Source: Bacteroidales bacterium (GTDB lineage: Bacteria; Bacteroidota; Bacteroidia; Bacteroidales; UBA10428). Taken from it: DNA of 11,099 nucleotides. The notes under the pieces were generated by a model. That model searched no databases. It was not told the origin of the DNA and worked only from the letters and a program-made list of their open reading frames with translations. The position numbers were made by a program, and so were the translations under genes. Positions 5,363-11,099 of this stretch are shown here, piece by piece (the first letter of the stretch is position 1; each line of letters begins with the position of its first letter). The stretch is from positions 1 to 11,099 of the forward strand of contig JAFGOZ010000670.1 in NCBI GenBank assembly GCA_016926235.1. Reading direction: 5' to 3'.

Positions 5363-5533
5363 GCAGCAAGTGTCTCACAAACTATTTCTTTCTATCCCAC
5401 TCATTCCTAAGCTATGTTTACATATTATGTGTTATAGTCACTTCGTGCTCCGGCCTCCGGCCCTATAACAGATGATATGTACCAGGGGCTTCGCCAAATA
5501 GCCGCTCTGAAATGCCTGTGAGACACTTGCTGC
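5363..5533. repeat. MITE-like or structured-RNA segment with 17-bp perfect inverted ends
   Basis: GCAGCAAGTGTCTCACA (5363-5379) and TGTGAGACACTTGCTGC (5517-5533) are perfect inverted copies. Inside, CATAT and TGTTATAG (5421-5437) pair with CTATAACA and ATATG (5463-5479), and within that arm sit two mini-hairpins, CAC-TTC-GTG (5439-5447) and CCGG-CCT-CCGG. A third, GGC-TTC-GCC, lies at 5487-5495. The total length of 171 bp with terminal inverted repeats suits a MITE, but no target duplication is visible (left flank ACCCCC, right flank TTTCTT). The nested stems would equally suit a folded RNA or a REP-type repeat unit. No convincing ORF lies inside. Confidence 0.6.
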
Positions 5534-5545
5534 TTTCTTCAGCGC

Positions 5546-5566
5546 GGAAGCAGATAAGCTGCTTCC
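5546..5566. repeat. 8-bp hairpin just outside the 17-bp inverted repeat
   Basis: GGAAGCAG (5546-5553) and CTGCTTCC (5559-5566) form a perfect stem around a 5-base loop, 12 bases beyond the right end of the 17-bp inverted repeat. No T-run follows. It may be another arm of the same structured region. Confidence 0.55.
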
Positions 5567-5623
5567 ACCCAAGGTTAAATACCGGCTAAATTTTGCCCTG
5601 ATCTCAAAACCTGGTTCAAAAAA

Positions 5624-5866
5624 TTGGTATACAATATCAGGGAGAATAAATACAAGGAGAAAGTAAAGCTTAGAAGGCTGAGATCTAATATTGAAGAACA
5701 TATCCGGTTCTACTTGTTAAGGGGTGTTATCAAGGTCTACTCAGCGGTATTATGTAAAATCTCTGACAACCCTATTTTGCCGGATTTTGAGTTTAGTATG
5801 ATAAACCGGTCCGGGGGGTATCCTTCTGTATCACAAAGTGGGACCCTAAAAGAGAAGCATGCTTAA
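5624..5866 (+). CDS. Doubtful small ORF, 80 residues, TTG start
   Basis: The frame is open from 5579 to the TAA at 5864-5866, with a TTG at 5624 as the only early start candidate. The product is basic (NIRENKYKEKVKLRRLRSNI) and ends in a Ser/Gly/Lys-rich tail. No domain is recognised. The lack of an ATG, the repeat-rich surroundings and the overlapping minus-strand ORF make a real gene uncertain; a decayed gene fragment is equally possible. Confidence 0.22.
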   Translation: MVYNIRENKYKEKVKLRRLRSNIEEHIRFYLLRGVIKVYSAVLCKISDNPILPDFEFSMINRSGGYPSVSQSGTLKEKHA

Positions 5867-5876
5867 TGGAAGCTTC

Positions 5877-5899
5877 GCGAGCTCACTTCGTTCGCTCGC
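5877..5899. repeat. REP-like hairpin GCGAGC/GCTCGC
   Basis: GCGAGC (5877-5882) pairs with GCTCGC (5894-5899) around an 11-base loop containing CACTTCGTT; the GCTCGC unit is partly duplicated to the right. It starts 11 bases after the doubtful ORF. The loop shares CACTTCGT with the hairpin at 5439, suggesting both belong to one dispersed repeat family. Confidence 0.5.
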
Positions 5900-6031
5900 T
5901 CGCAGATGGATATTGTCATATCTTTTTTGGTCGTTGTTCTGTCAGGATTGTGCCAGTCTCTATTTTCCGTCCCTTAGGATACTGTTTAATTCGATTTATT
6001 GCGTGCATGGATAACTTAAAAACTATCCATC

Positions 6032-6499
6032 ATGAAAAATAATGCTTTCCAGCTTGGCGCCGATGTCGCTGAGGTCGAACTGATCTACAAATCCAAGGTT
6101 CCTCCCTCACAGAGAAGAAGGATCACCTGCAGTAAGGATGCCAGGGATGTGTTCACAGAGAACTGGAATCCTGACACCATAGGTTACTATGAAGAATTCA
6201 AGATCCTGCTCATGAACCGTTCAAACGCTGTTTTAGGCATCTTGTCAGTCTCCAAGGGCGGAATATCCGGTACAGTAACAGATGTTCGCATAATCCTTCA
6301 GGCAGCCCTTAAATCAAATGCATCAGGACTGCTTGTATGCCATAACCATCCTTCAGGTAACCTTAATCCAAGTGAATCTGACACAAAGATCACTCACAAG
6401 CTCAGGGATGCCGGAAATCTGATGGACATACAGCTTCTGGATCATATCATTATAAACGGGGAAGATTATTTTTCTTTCGCCGACAACGGTCTCCTGTGA
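6032..6499 (+). CDS. RadC-like JAB/MPN+ domain protein
   Basis: The 155-residue product is essentially one JAB (MPN+) domain. The zinc-site signature is present: the glutamate of YYEEFKILLMNRSN (E54/E55), then CHNHPSGNLNPSESD with H104, H106, S114 and D117. The sequence from residue about 50 to the end (GILSVSKGGISGTVTDVRII, LLDHIIINGEDYFSFADNGLL) is the typical RadC C-terminal pattern. The N-terminal helix-hairpin-helix part of full-length RadC (about 220 residues) is missing, as in the short RadC copies common on plasmids, phages and integrative elements. RadC was once thought to act in DNA repair, and its true activity remains unclear. ATG at 6032 lies in an AT-rich leader. A terminator follows directly, so it is a single-gene unit. 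Confidence 0.93.
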   Translation: MKNNAFQLGADVAEVELIYKSKVPPSQRRRITCSKDARDVFTENWNPDTIGYYEEFKILLMNRSNAVLGILSVSKGGISGTVTDVRIILQAALKSNASGLLVCHNHPSGNLNPSESDTKITHKLRDAGNLMDIQLLDHIIINGEDYFSFADNGLL

Positions 6500-6504
6500 A
6501 GAAT

Positions 6505-6529
6505 AGCCACTTTAATGTGGCTTTCTTTT
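6505..6529 (+). terminator. Rho-independent terminator after the RadC-like gene
   Basis: AGCCAC (6505-6510) and GTGGCT (6517-6522) form a 6-bp stem with a 6-base loop, followed by TTCTTTT. It starts six bases after the stop codon. Confidence 0.8.
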
Positions 6530-6573
6530 AAATCCATTTATTGTTCTTAATTGATAATCAAAACTTTATAACT

Positions 6574-7017
6574 ATGAAAACTTACTATTTCCACAACTCG
6601 TGTTCTTCTAAAGGCGAGATACAGCTTCGCTATGACGAACTTTGCAAACTTTATGAAGGTCAGGTTGAAATGCTTAAGAGCATTCGCGCAGAGTATTCAA
6701 GCCTGATGGCAGAATTGGATCATAAGAAACCTGCTGAGGCAGTGAAGGAAAGAGCCAGTATTTCTGAAACCATTAAGGCTCTCCAGGAAAAAGTAAATTC
6801 TGAAGGCTTGCATCTGGAGATCTGTGGCACCTGGCTTTGGGTGACCGGGAAGACATTTCCAGTTAAAGACACGCTGAAAGACCTTGGATTCAGGTTTTCT
6901 GCCAACAAGCTTTGCTGGTATTATCGCCAGGATGAACATCGCAGTAGTAACCAGAAGCCGGTGCCATTCGAGCTGATAAAGGAGAAATACGGGAGTAAAG
7001 AAATTGCCCTTACGTAA
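6574..7017 (+). CDS. Small coiled-coil protein of a mobile-element-associated family
   Basis: The protein has 147 residues from ATG at 6574. The frame is open to a TTG at 6541, but ATG at 6574 is preferred because the extra 11 residues look like leader sequence. Residues about 14-77 are a charged helix likely to form a coiled coil. Residues 79-118 form a compact domain (LEICGTWLWVTGKTFPVKDT, then LGFRFSANKLCWYYR) with an alternating aromatic pattern that I recognise from uncharacterised proteins encoded next to radC on Bacteroidota elements, sometimes mislabelled as DnaJ-related; no J-domain HPD motif is present. Function unknown. It has its own terminator and may share a role with the RadC-like neighbour. 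Confidence 0.82.
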   Translation: MKTYYFHNSCSSKGEIQLRYDELCKLYEGQVEMLKSIRAEYSSLMAELDHKKPAEAVKERASISETIKALQEKVNSEGLHLEICGTWLWVTGKTFPVKDTLKDLGFRFSANKLCWYYRQDEHRSSNQKPVPFELIKEKYGSKEIALT

Positions 7018-7020
7018 CAA

Positions 7021-7052
7021 AAAAAGGAGGTTTTATGCCTCCTTTTTCTTTT
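7021..7052 (+). terminator. Rho-independent terminator
   Basis: AAAAAGGAGG (7021-7030) pairs with CCTCCTTTTT (7038-7047) around a 7-base loop, followed by CTTTT. The symmetrical A-run and T-run mean it could also stop transcription coming from the right. It isolates the restriction operon from the genes to its left. Confidence 0.92.
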
Positions 7053-7162
7053 CCGTGGTGCTGATCATCCCAAATCACCCACTGACTTTAAATCAAACTA
7101 TTCCAATATATTTCTTAATTTTATTGTTTCAGTGAAAGTAAATTTTTTCATATTCTTTTCTT

Positions 7163-10100
7163 ATGGCCCGATCAACAGTACATTACGCAGATAATAAAAC
7201 AAACAATGCTCTCAAGAAACTTCACAATAAGCTCCGTCCGGCAGGAACTCCTGTCCAGAGGGTTGAATACATTATAGAGTTACTTCTACTACGCATTTTT
7301 GAGACCAAGATCAAACAGGATGATGAATTCAAGCCTCTGAGAAAACTATTTACTGCAGATTACCGCTGGAAAAATCCTAAAACTGGGCAGGAAGAATCTA
7401 ACGAAAATAGATTGTTTTCTTATCTGCCGACAGTTTCAAATGACCTGATCCTTGCTGAACTGAATGATAATTTCTTCCCTTTTTATTCTTCAATTCTTCA
7501 GAGTGCCAGACAAGTATTTGCCGGAAATCTTCCTCAGAAGGTCCAGGATCAGCTTGTGTTGATTGAAGAAGTTTTCAGCAATTCAAATTTTACTAATAAT
7601 GTTAATAGTGGCAACCTTGGCGAAGTTATAAGTGTTGTTGCTAATGATATTGAGGAAGCAAGGTTACTTAAAACTGACTTACTGGGCGATGCTATTGAAT
7701 CAGCATTAAGCGAGACAGGAGGGACAAAAGACATAGGTTTGTTTCGGACCCCAGACCATGTAAGACAATTCATGACAGCCCTTGTTGAACCGAATTTTGA
7801 TGATATAGTTTTCGATCCTGCATGTGGTACCGGCGGGTTTTTGTTTGATGCTTTTGAATTTGTGATGCGGCGTGTAGATTCTACTCGAGACTGGCCTGGG
7901 GGAAAAAGTCATTCAGAATTGCGTTCATGGTTTGATAAATATTTTAAGGATCACCCGCTTGAATTTCCGAACATTGAACAGACAACTCAATTCTACAGGG
8001 CAGGAGTGTCAGGAATTGAGTACCTGGGAATGATCAGGAAGATGGCAGCCATTAATTTCTATATCCGTGGATTAAATCCGGATAATATTCAGCAGGGTGA
8101 TTCACTTGCAAAGTATGATCCTGTAACAGAAGCAGGAAGCAAAACAGTTGTAATTGCAAATCCTCCTTTTGGAGCTGAACGTGATCAGGAAGCCTATCCG
8201 GAGGTCTGGGGAGAATATCCAAAGGAATCAGAAACCACAATTTTATTTGTTAAGCTGATGTTTGATCATCTTCATGAGGGAGGAAGATGTGCGGTAATTG
8301 TATCTGAAGGGTTTCATACATGGGATCAGAACAGCGCTAAAGCTCTGCGCAAGATGCTTCTTGATGAAGCTAAACTACAAGCAATTATCTCACTTCCGCA
8401 AGGATTGTTTGTAAGTAAAGGAGGTCAGGGACCAAAAACCTCAATTTTACTTTATGAGAAAGGGGGTAAGACTGACTGGGTATGGTTCTACAAAGTAACC
8501 AATGATGGTTATACTATCGGAACAAACCGAAAAGAACAAAAGGGTAACCAACTAGTTGAATGTCTTGATCTTTATCATAAATATGTTAAAAACGGGCAAC
8601 AACCACCTCAATCAAAACATCAATTCTGCATACCGGTTGAATGGATAAAAACTTTGGATCCAAGGATAAAGGAAAGGATTCGGATCGAAACTAGGCAAGA
8701 TTTAAAAGCTAAAGGCGACATATACAGAAAAAAGAAGACAGAGGATCTTAATAAGAAAATTGCAACAAAGAAGATTACTGAATCGGAAAAGCAGATGGAG
8801 TTAGAGCTTTTTGATCAAATGCTTGAGAACAAAATACAGAATGAGATCGCAAAAAGAATCGACAAGGCATTCAACTATTCTTTTAATCTCTCAAATTACA
8901 GAAGTACATTAAGTGAAAGCCAGATTTCGGAGTTGAAAGAGGCATTAAAAGAATTAAAAGCTAACGGTACAGAAACATTAGATAACATATACAAGAAGTT
9001 GTCTCAAGCGAATCCGGAAGACTCGTTACCTTACATTGCAAAACTTAATCTGGCTAATACTCTTGAGGCTGATATTGGAAGAGAATATATCAGCAAAATG
9101 AACTCAGATTTGATAAGTGTTCATCCGGAGCTTATAAAAATAAGAGAGATTCTTAAAAGTGGAGCCAGGTATCCGATGGTCAAATTGAAAGAGTACATTT
9201 TTCTAAATGAGAACAAGATCAAACCATCGAAATTTCCAGATATAAATTATAAAGTACTGGGAGTTTCAAATGAAACAGGAATTTTTGTTAATGAAAAACT
9301 TAATCCGGAGGAGACTAACCAATCATATTATCTTGTAAAAAAGGACCAGTTCTGTTACAATCCTTACAGAATCAATGTAGGAAGTATAGGTCTAAATAAG
9401 TTTGATTATGATAATCAGATAATAAGCGGCGCATATATTGTGTTCGGATGTCATGAAGATCTAAATCCTAAATATCTGGATGCTCTATTTAAAAGTAGAG
9501 AATTTTTGGATTATGTAAATGATAAGGCAAATGGGGGGGTAAGAATGAACTTTAAATTTGCGGATATGGAATTATGGGAAATTCCACTCCCATCATCTGA
9601 GGAACAATCTTCCATTGTAGAAAAGATCGAAAAACAAAGAATTATCGTAACGGCAGTAGAAAATATTATTGATAATTGGTCTATTGATATTGATTATTAT
9701 ACGAAATCAATGGACCTTACACAAAAATCATTATCTGATTTGATTGTTGAATCTCTTTATGGCACATCCGAGAAATTAGAATACCAAGAAAATGGTTTTA
9801 ATGTTTTGCGTATTGGAAACATTGGTTTTTGTAATTTCAAACTCGATGATATAAAAAAAGCAAATCTATCGAAGAATGAATTCGAAAAGTATCGCTTAAG
9901 AAAAGGAGATTTTCTTATAGTTCGCTCAAATGGTAATCCAAACCTCGTTGGTAAATGTGCAGTATGGGACTCTGACCTTCCTTTTATATACGCTTCCTAT
10001 TTAATTAGATTCAGGTTCGATATAAATCAAGTTGAACCCAGATATATAATGTATTATCTTATGAGTCCAAAGGGAAGATCATTATTAAATCCTCAAGCCG

Positions 10101-10324
10101 GGGGTGGAACCTATAATATAAGCTCTACCGATTTTCAAAAAATTCAAATTTCATTCCCAGTCCTCGAATCCCAAAAGAAAATAGTATCTGAAATAGACGC
10201 TAAAATGACCCTGATGACAGGATTATTTATAATTAAATCTGAATCAGAAAATTTTATTAGCAAACAAATCTCTGAAGTTTGGGGATTAGAATCTCTAGTT
10301 TTAGCTAAGGAAACCAAATTATGA
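7163..10324 (+). CDS. Type I restriction-modification: fused methylase-specificity protein (HsdM-HsdS)
   Basis: The 1053-residue protein joins two subunits that are normally separate. Residues 1-170 match the HsdM helical N-terminal domain; about 170-490 are the N6-adenine methyltransferase with LFRTP (193-197, motif X), FDPACGTGGFL (217-227, AdoMet-binding motif I) and NPPF (333-336, catalytic motif IV). Residues about 500-660 are a highly charged helical linker. About 670-825 and 860-1015 look like two target recognition domains of HsdS, each ending in the usual region before a conserved helix (IPLPSSEEQSSIVEKIEKQ at 807-825, ISFPVLESQKKIVSEID near 996-1012). One chain therefore carries both methylation and recognition of a two-part target. 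It overlaps hsdR by 4 bases (ATGA), so the pair is translated together. No clear promoter was picked in 7053-7162. The two subunits fused in this order could be wrongly assigned to type IIG, but the separate HsdR argues for type I. Confidence 0.93.
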   Translation: MARSTVHYADNKTNNALKKLHNKLRPAGTPVQRVEYIIELLLLRIFETKIKQDDEFKPLRKLFTADYRWKNPKTGQEESNENRLFSYLPTVSNDLILAELNDNFFPFYSSILQSARQVFAGNLPQKVQDQLVLIEEVFSNSNFTNNVNSGNLGEVISVVANDIEEARLLKTDLLGDAIESALSETGGTKDIGLFRTPDHVRQFMTALVEPNFDDIVFDPACGTGGFLFDAFEFVMRRVDSTRDWPGGKSHSELRSWFDKYFKDHPLEFPNIEQTTQFYRAGVSGIEYLGMIRKMAAINFYIRGLNPDNIQQGDSLAKYDPVTEAGSKTVVIANPPFGAERDQEAYPEVWGEYPKESETTILFVKLMFDHLHEGGRCAVIVSEGFHTWDQNSAKALRKMLLDEAKLQAIISLPQGLFVSKGGQGPKTSILLYEKGGKTDWVWFYKVTNDGYTIGTNRKEQKGNQLVECLDLYHKYVKNGQQPPQSKHQFCIPVEWIKTLDPRIKERIRIETRQDLKAKGDIYRKKKTEDLNKKIATKKITESEKQMELELFDQMLENKIQNEIAKRIDKAFNYSFNLSNYRSTLSESQISELKEALKELKANGTETLDNIYKKLSQANPEDSLPYIAKLNLANTLEADIGREYISKMNSDLISVHPELIKIREILKSGARYPMVKLKEYIFLNENKIKPSKFPDINYKVLGVSNETGIFVNEKLNPEETNQSYYLVKKDQFCYNPYRINVGSIGLNKFDYDNQIISGAYIVFGCHEDLNPKYLDALFKSREFLDYVNDKANGGVRMNFKFADMELWEIPLPSSEEQSSIVEKIEKQRIIVTAVENIIDNWSIDIDYYTKSMDLTQKSLSDLIVESLYGTSEKLEYQENGFNVLRIGNIGFCNFKLDDIKKANLSKNEFEKYRLRKGDFLIVRSNGNPNLVGKCAVWDSDLPFIYASYLIRFRFDINQVEPRYIMYYLMSPKGRSLLNPQAGGGTYNISSTDFQKIQISFPVLESQKKIVSEIDAKMTLMTGLFIIKSESENFISKQISEVWGLESLVLAKETKL

Positions 10325-11099
10325 GTAAGAAGATTAATGAAGCAACATCTACCGATCTTAAGGTCATCAAACTACTTGAATCGGTTGGCTGGAAACCGGA
10401 AGATACCCTTCTTTATCAGCAGGAATATGCACTTCATCCTGAGCAACAGGTTCAATTCCCTGGTTTCAAGTCTATAAAACCTGATATTGTCCTACAAGAT
10501 CTTAATGGTGATATCATTGCTGTTGTTGAAAATAAACTTGAGGATGAACGAAAGGCACTGCAAAAGTTACGCATGCTGTACTCTGCAGTGCTGAAACCAA
10601 GATTTCTATACGCCTGCAGTTCCGAAAGAATATTATTCTATGATAATTCCTGGAAAGGCCTCGATGCAGGTGAATTCAGGCAGGTGAATTCATTTATGGG
10701 ACTTGAAGAGATGAAGCTGAAGATTGAACAGCAGAAGAAATTTTCATCTGAAAGAGAGATAAAAATTGATACAACCATTGCAGGTGGTTTTGACCCTGCT
10801 GCCGGTAAAGACAGGTATTATCAACTCGATTGTATTAAAGTACTTATTGAGAACTTTAAATCCGGAAAGCAAAAAATGCTCGTACATATGGCGACCGGCC
10901 TTGGAAAAACAAGGATGGCTGTCGCATTTGCCAAAGCATTGCTGAGCCATGGCCTGGCAAAAAGGATTTTATTTGTTGTTGATCGAAGGATGCTTGCAAA
11001 ACAGGCAATAGATAAAGGTTTTGCACTTATCAGCAAGGAGTACCCTTCAAGCTGGATTACTACCTCAAGTTTCCGGACAAGAAAACATGCAAATATCCA
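10321..11099 (+). CDS. hsdR: Type I restriction enzyme subunit R, N-terminal fragment
   Basis: The ATG overlaps the stop of the methylase-specificity gene, and 259 complete codons are visible before the window ends. Residues 1-130 form the nuclease domain with the PD-(D/E)xK residues P54-D55 and E70-N71-K72 (KPDIVLQD, VVENKLED). Residues about 165-200 start the helicase-like motor: a Q-motif-like RYYQLDCI around Q168, then Walker A MATGLGKT with K196 and T197, then ILFVVDRRML (motif Ia region). The DEAD-type Walker B and the rest of this usually about 800-1000-residue protein lie outside the window. It should cleave foreign DNA after translocation, working with the upstream fused subunit. In an intact system the complex sits in the cytoplasm as part of phage defence and stabilises the element carrying it. 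Confidence 0.94.
   Translation, partial: MSKKINEATSTDLKVIKLLESVGWKPEDTLLYQQEYALHPEQQVQFPGFKSIKPDIVLQDLNGDIIAVVENKLEDERKALQKLRMLYSAVLKPRFLYACSSERILFYDNSWKGLDAGEFRQVNSFMGLEEMKLKIEQQKKFSSEREIKIDTTIAGGFDPAAGKDRYYQLDCIKVLIENFKSGKQKMLVHMATGLGKTRMAVAFAKALLSHGLAKRILFVVDRRMLAKQAIDKGFALISKEYPSSWITTSSFRTRKHANI

Larger units (their letters stand above)
5223..6031. other. 809-bp spacer without a convincing gene
   Basis: Between the small minus-strand ORF and the RadC-like gene I see structured repeats (5255-5291, 5363-5533, 5546-5566, 5877-5899) and only weak ORFs. The best of these is listed at 5624-5866. The G+C-rich hairpins built on CACTTCGT (5439 and 5884) contrast with the AT-rich surroundings and resemble dispersed repeats seen in many bacterial genomes. 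No tRNA, CRISPR array or transposase gene was found. Confidence 0.5.
386..11099. mobile_element. Integrative element in tRNA-Pro(GGG), one end, continuing past the window
   Basis: A truncated tRNA-Pro, an adjacent tyrosine recombinase pointing away from it, a drop in G+C, a replication-type gene pair, repeat-rich spacers and a restriction-modification cargo together indicate an integrated element whose left end is in the anticodon-to-acceptor half of the tRNA. The exact crossover within 386-432 cannot be set because the other att site is outside the window. No relaxase, coupling protein or type IV secretion gene is present in the visible part, so it could be an ICE, a mobilizable element or a non-transferable island. 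Some genes right of 5223 could also belong to an older nested insertion. Confidence 0.75.

Noticed and set aside
5363..5533. Retron ncRNA or integron attC site
   Set aside because: There is no reverse transcriptase nearby, and the internal arms do not match the attC RYYYAAC/GTTRRRY pattern.
5438..5701. 87-codon minus-strand ORF
   Set aside because: It runs through the inverted-repeat structures, has no recognisable domain and is best explained as chance.
6697..7020. Minus-strand ORFs of 107 and 62 codons
   Set aside because: They lie opposite the recognised coiled-coil family protein and reach into its terminator.
10744..11036. Minus-strand ORFs opposite hsdR
   Set aside because: The plus-strand frame carries the Walker A motif of HsdR; these are shadows.
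7163..11099. BREX (PglX) or DISARM-type defence locus
   Set aside because: The methylase is followed by HsdS-type recognition domains and a coupled HsdR with PD-(D/E)xK and Walker A motifs, which is a type I system.
1..11099. CRISPR array, rRNA, complete tRNA or transposase gene
   Set aside because: No regularly spaced repeats, no rRNA sequence, only a 3' tRNA fragment, and no transposase-like ORF were found.

Overview
This window looks like one end of an integrated mobile element in a Bacteroidota (Bacteroidales-like) chromosome. The taxonomic guess rests on the integrase style, a Bacteroidota-type promoter (TTTG, then TAnnTTTG 19 bases later) in front of it, AT-rich starts with almost no Shine-Dalgarno sequence, and a family of small proteins typical of that phylum's mobile elements. 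No database was searched, so all family names come from motifs read by eye.

Left flank (1-386): the N-terminal part of a Tat-exported protein (probably DUF362 family) on the minus strand, visibly richer in G+C than what follows, then a hairpin terminator. At 386-432 lies the 3' half of a tRNA-Pro with anticodon GGG, on the minus strand. It runs from the anticodon stem-loop to the discriminator base. The 5' half is missing and AT-rich DNA follows, as expected where an element has integrated into a tRNA gene.

Integration and replication module (433-4429): a tyrosine recombinase (597-1823) reading away from the att site, a 274-residue protein of unknown function (1834-2658), a strong terminator, then two translationally coupled genes: an excisionase-type helix-turn-helix protein (2787-3143) and a 429-residue protein (3140-4429). 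The last carries what I read as the core motifs of a DNA polymerase I/T7 RNA polymerase-type (family A) palm and fingers behind a winged-helix-like N-terminus. I consider it the most interesting gene here: a very small family A-like polymerase sitting where a replication initiator would be expected.

Non-coding and repeat-rich middle (4430-6031): a G-free, C-rich tract, several dyads, iteron-like direct repeats, and one small minus-strand ORF (4904-5122) enclosed by a 13-bp inverted repeat. Further right is a 171-bp segment bounded by 17-bp perfect inverted repeats with nested hairpins, and REP-like hairpins. This area may hold the element's origin or regulatory sites and perhaps a MITE or structured RNA.

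Accessory module (6032-11099): a short RadC-like JAB/MPN+ protein, a small coiled-coil protein of a family common on mobile elements, each with its own terminator, then a type I restriction-modification operon. In the latter the methylase and specificity subunits are fused in one 1053-residue protein (7163-10324). It overlaps by 4 bases the start of hsdR, which runs off the window. The restriction system is likely the cargo; the integrase, HTH protein and polymerase are the maintenance functions. No conjugation or mobilization gene is visible, so whether the element transfers cannot be judged from this window.
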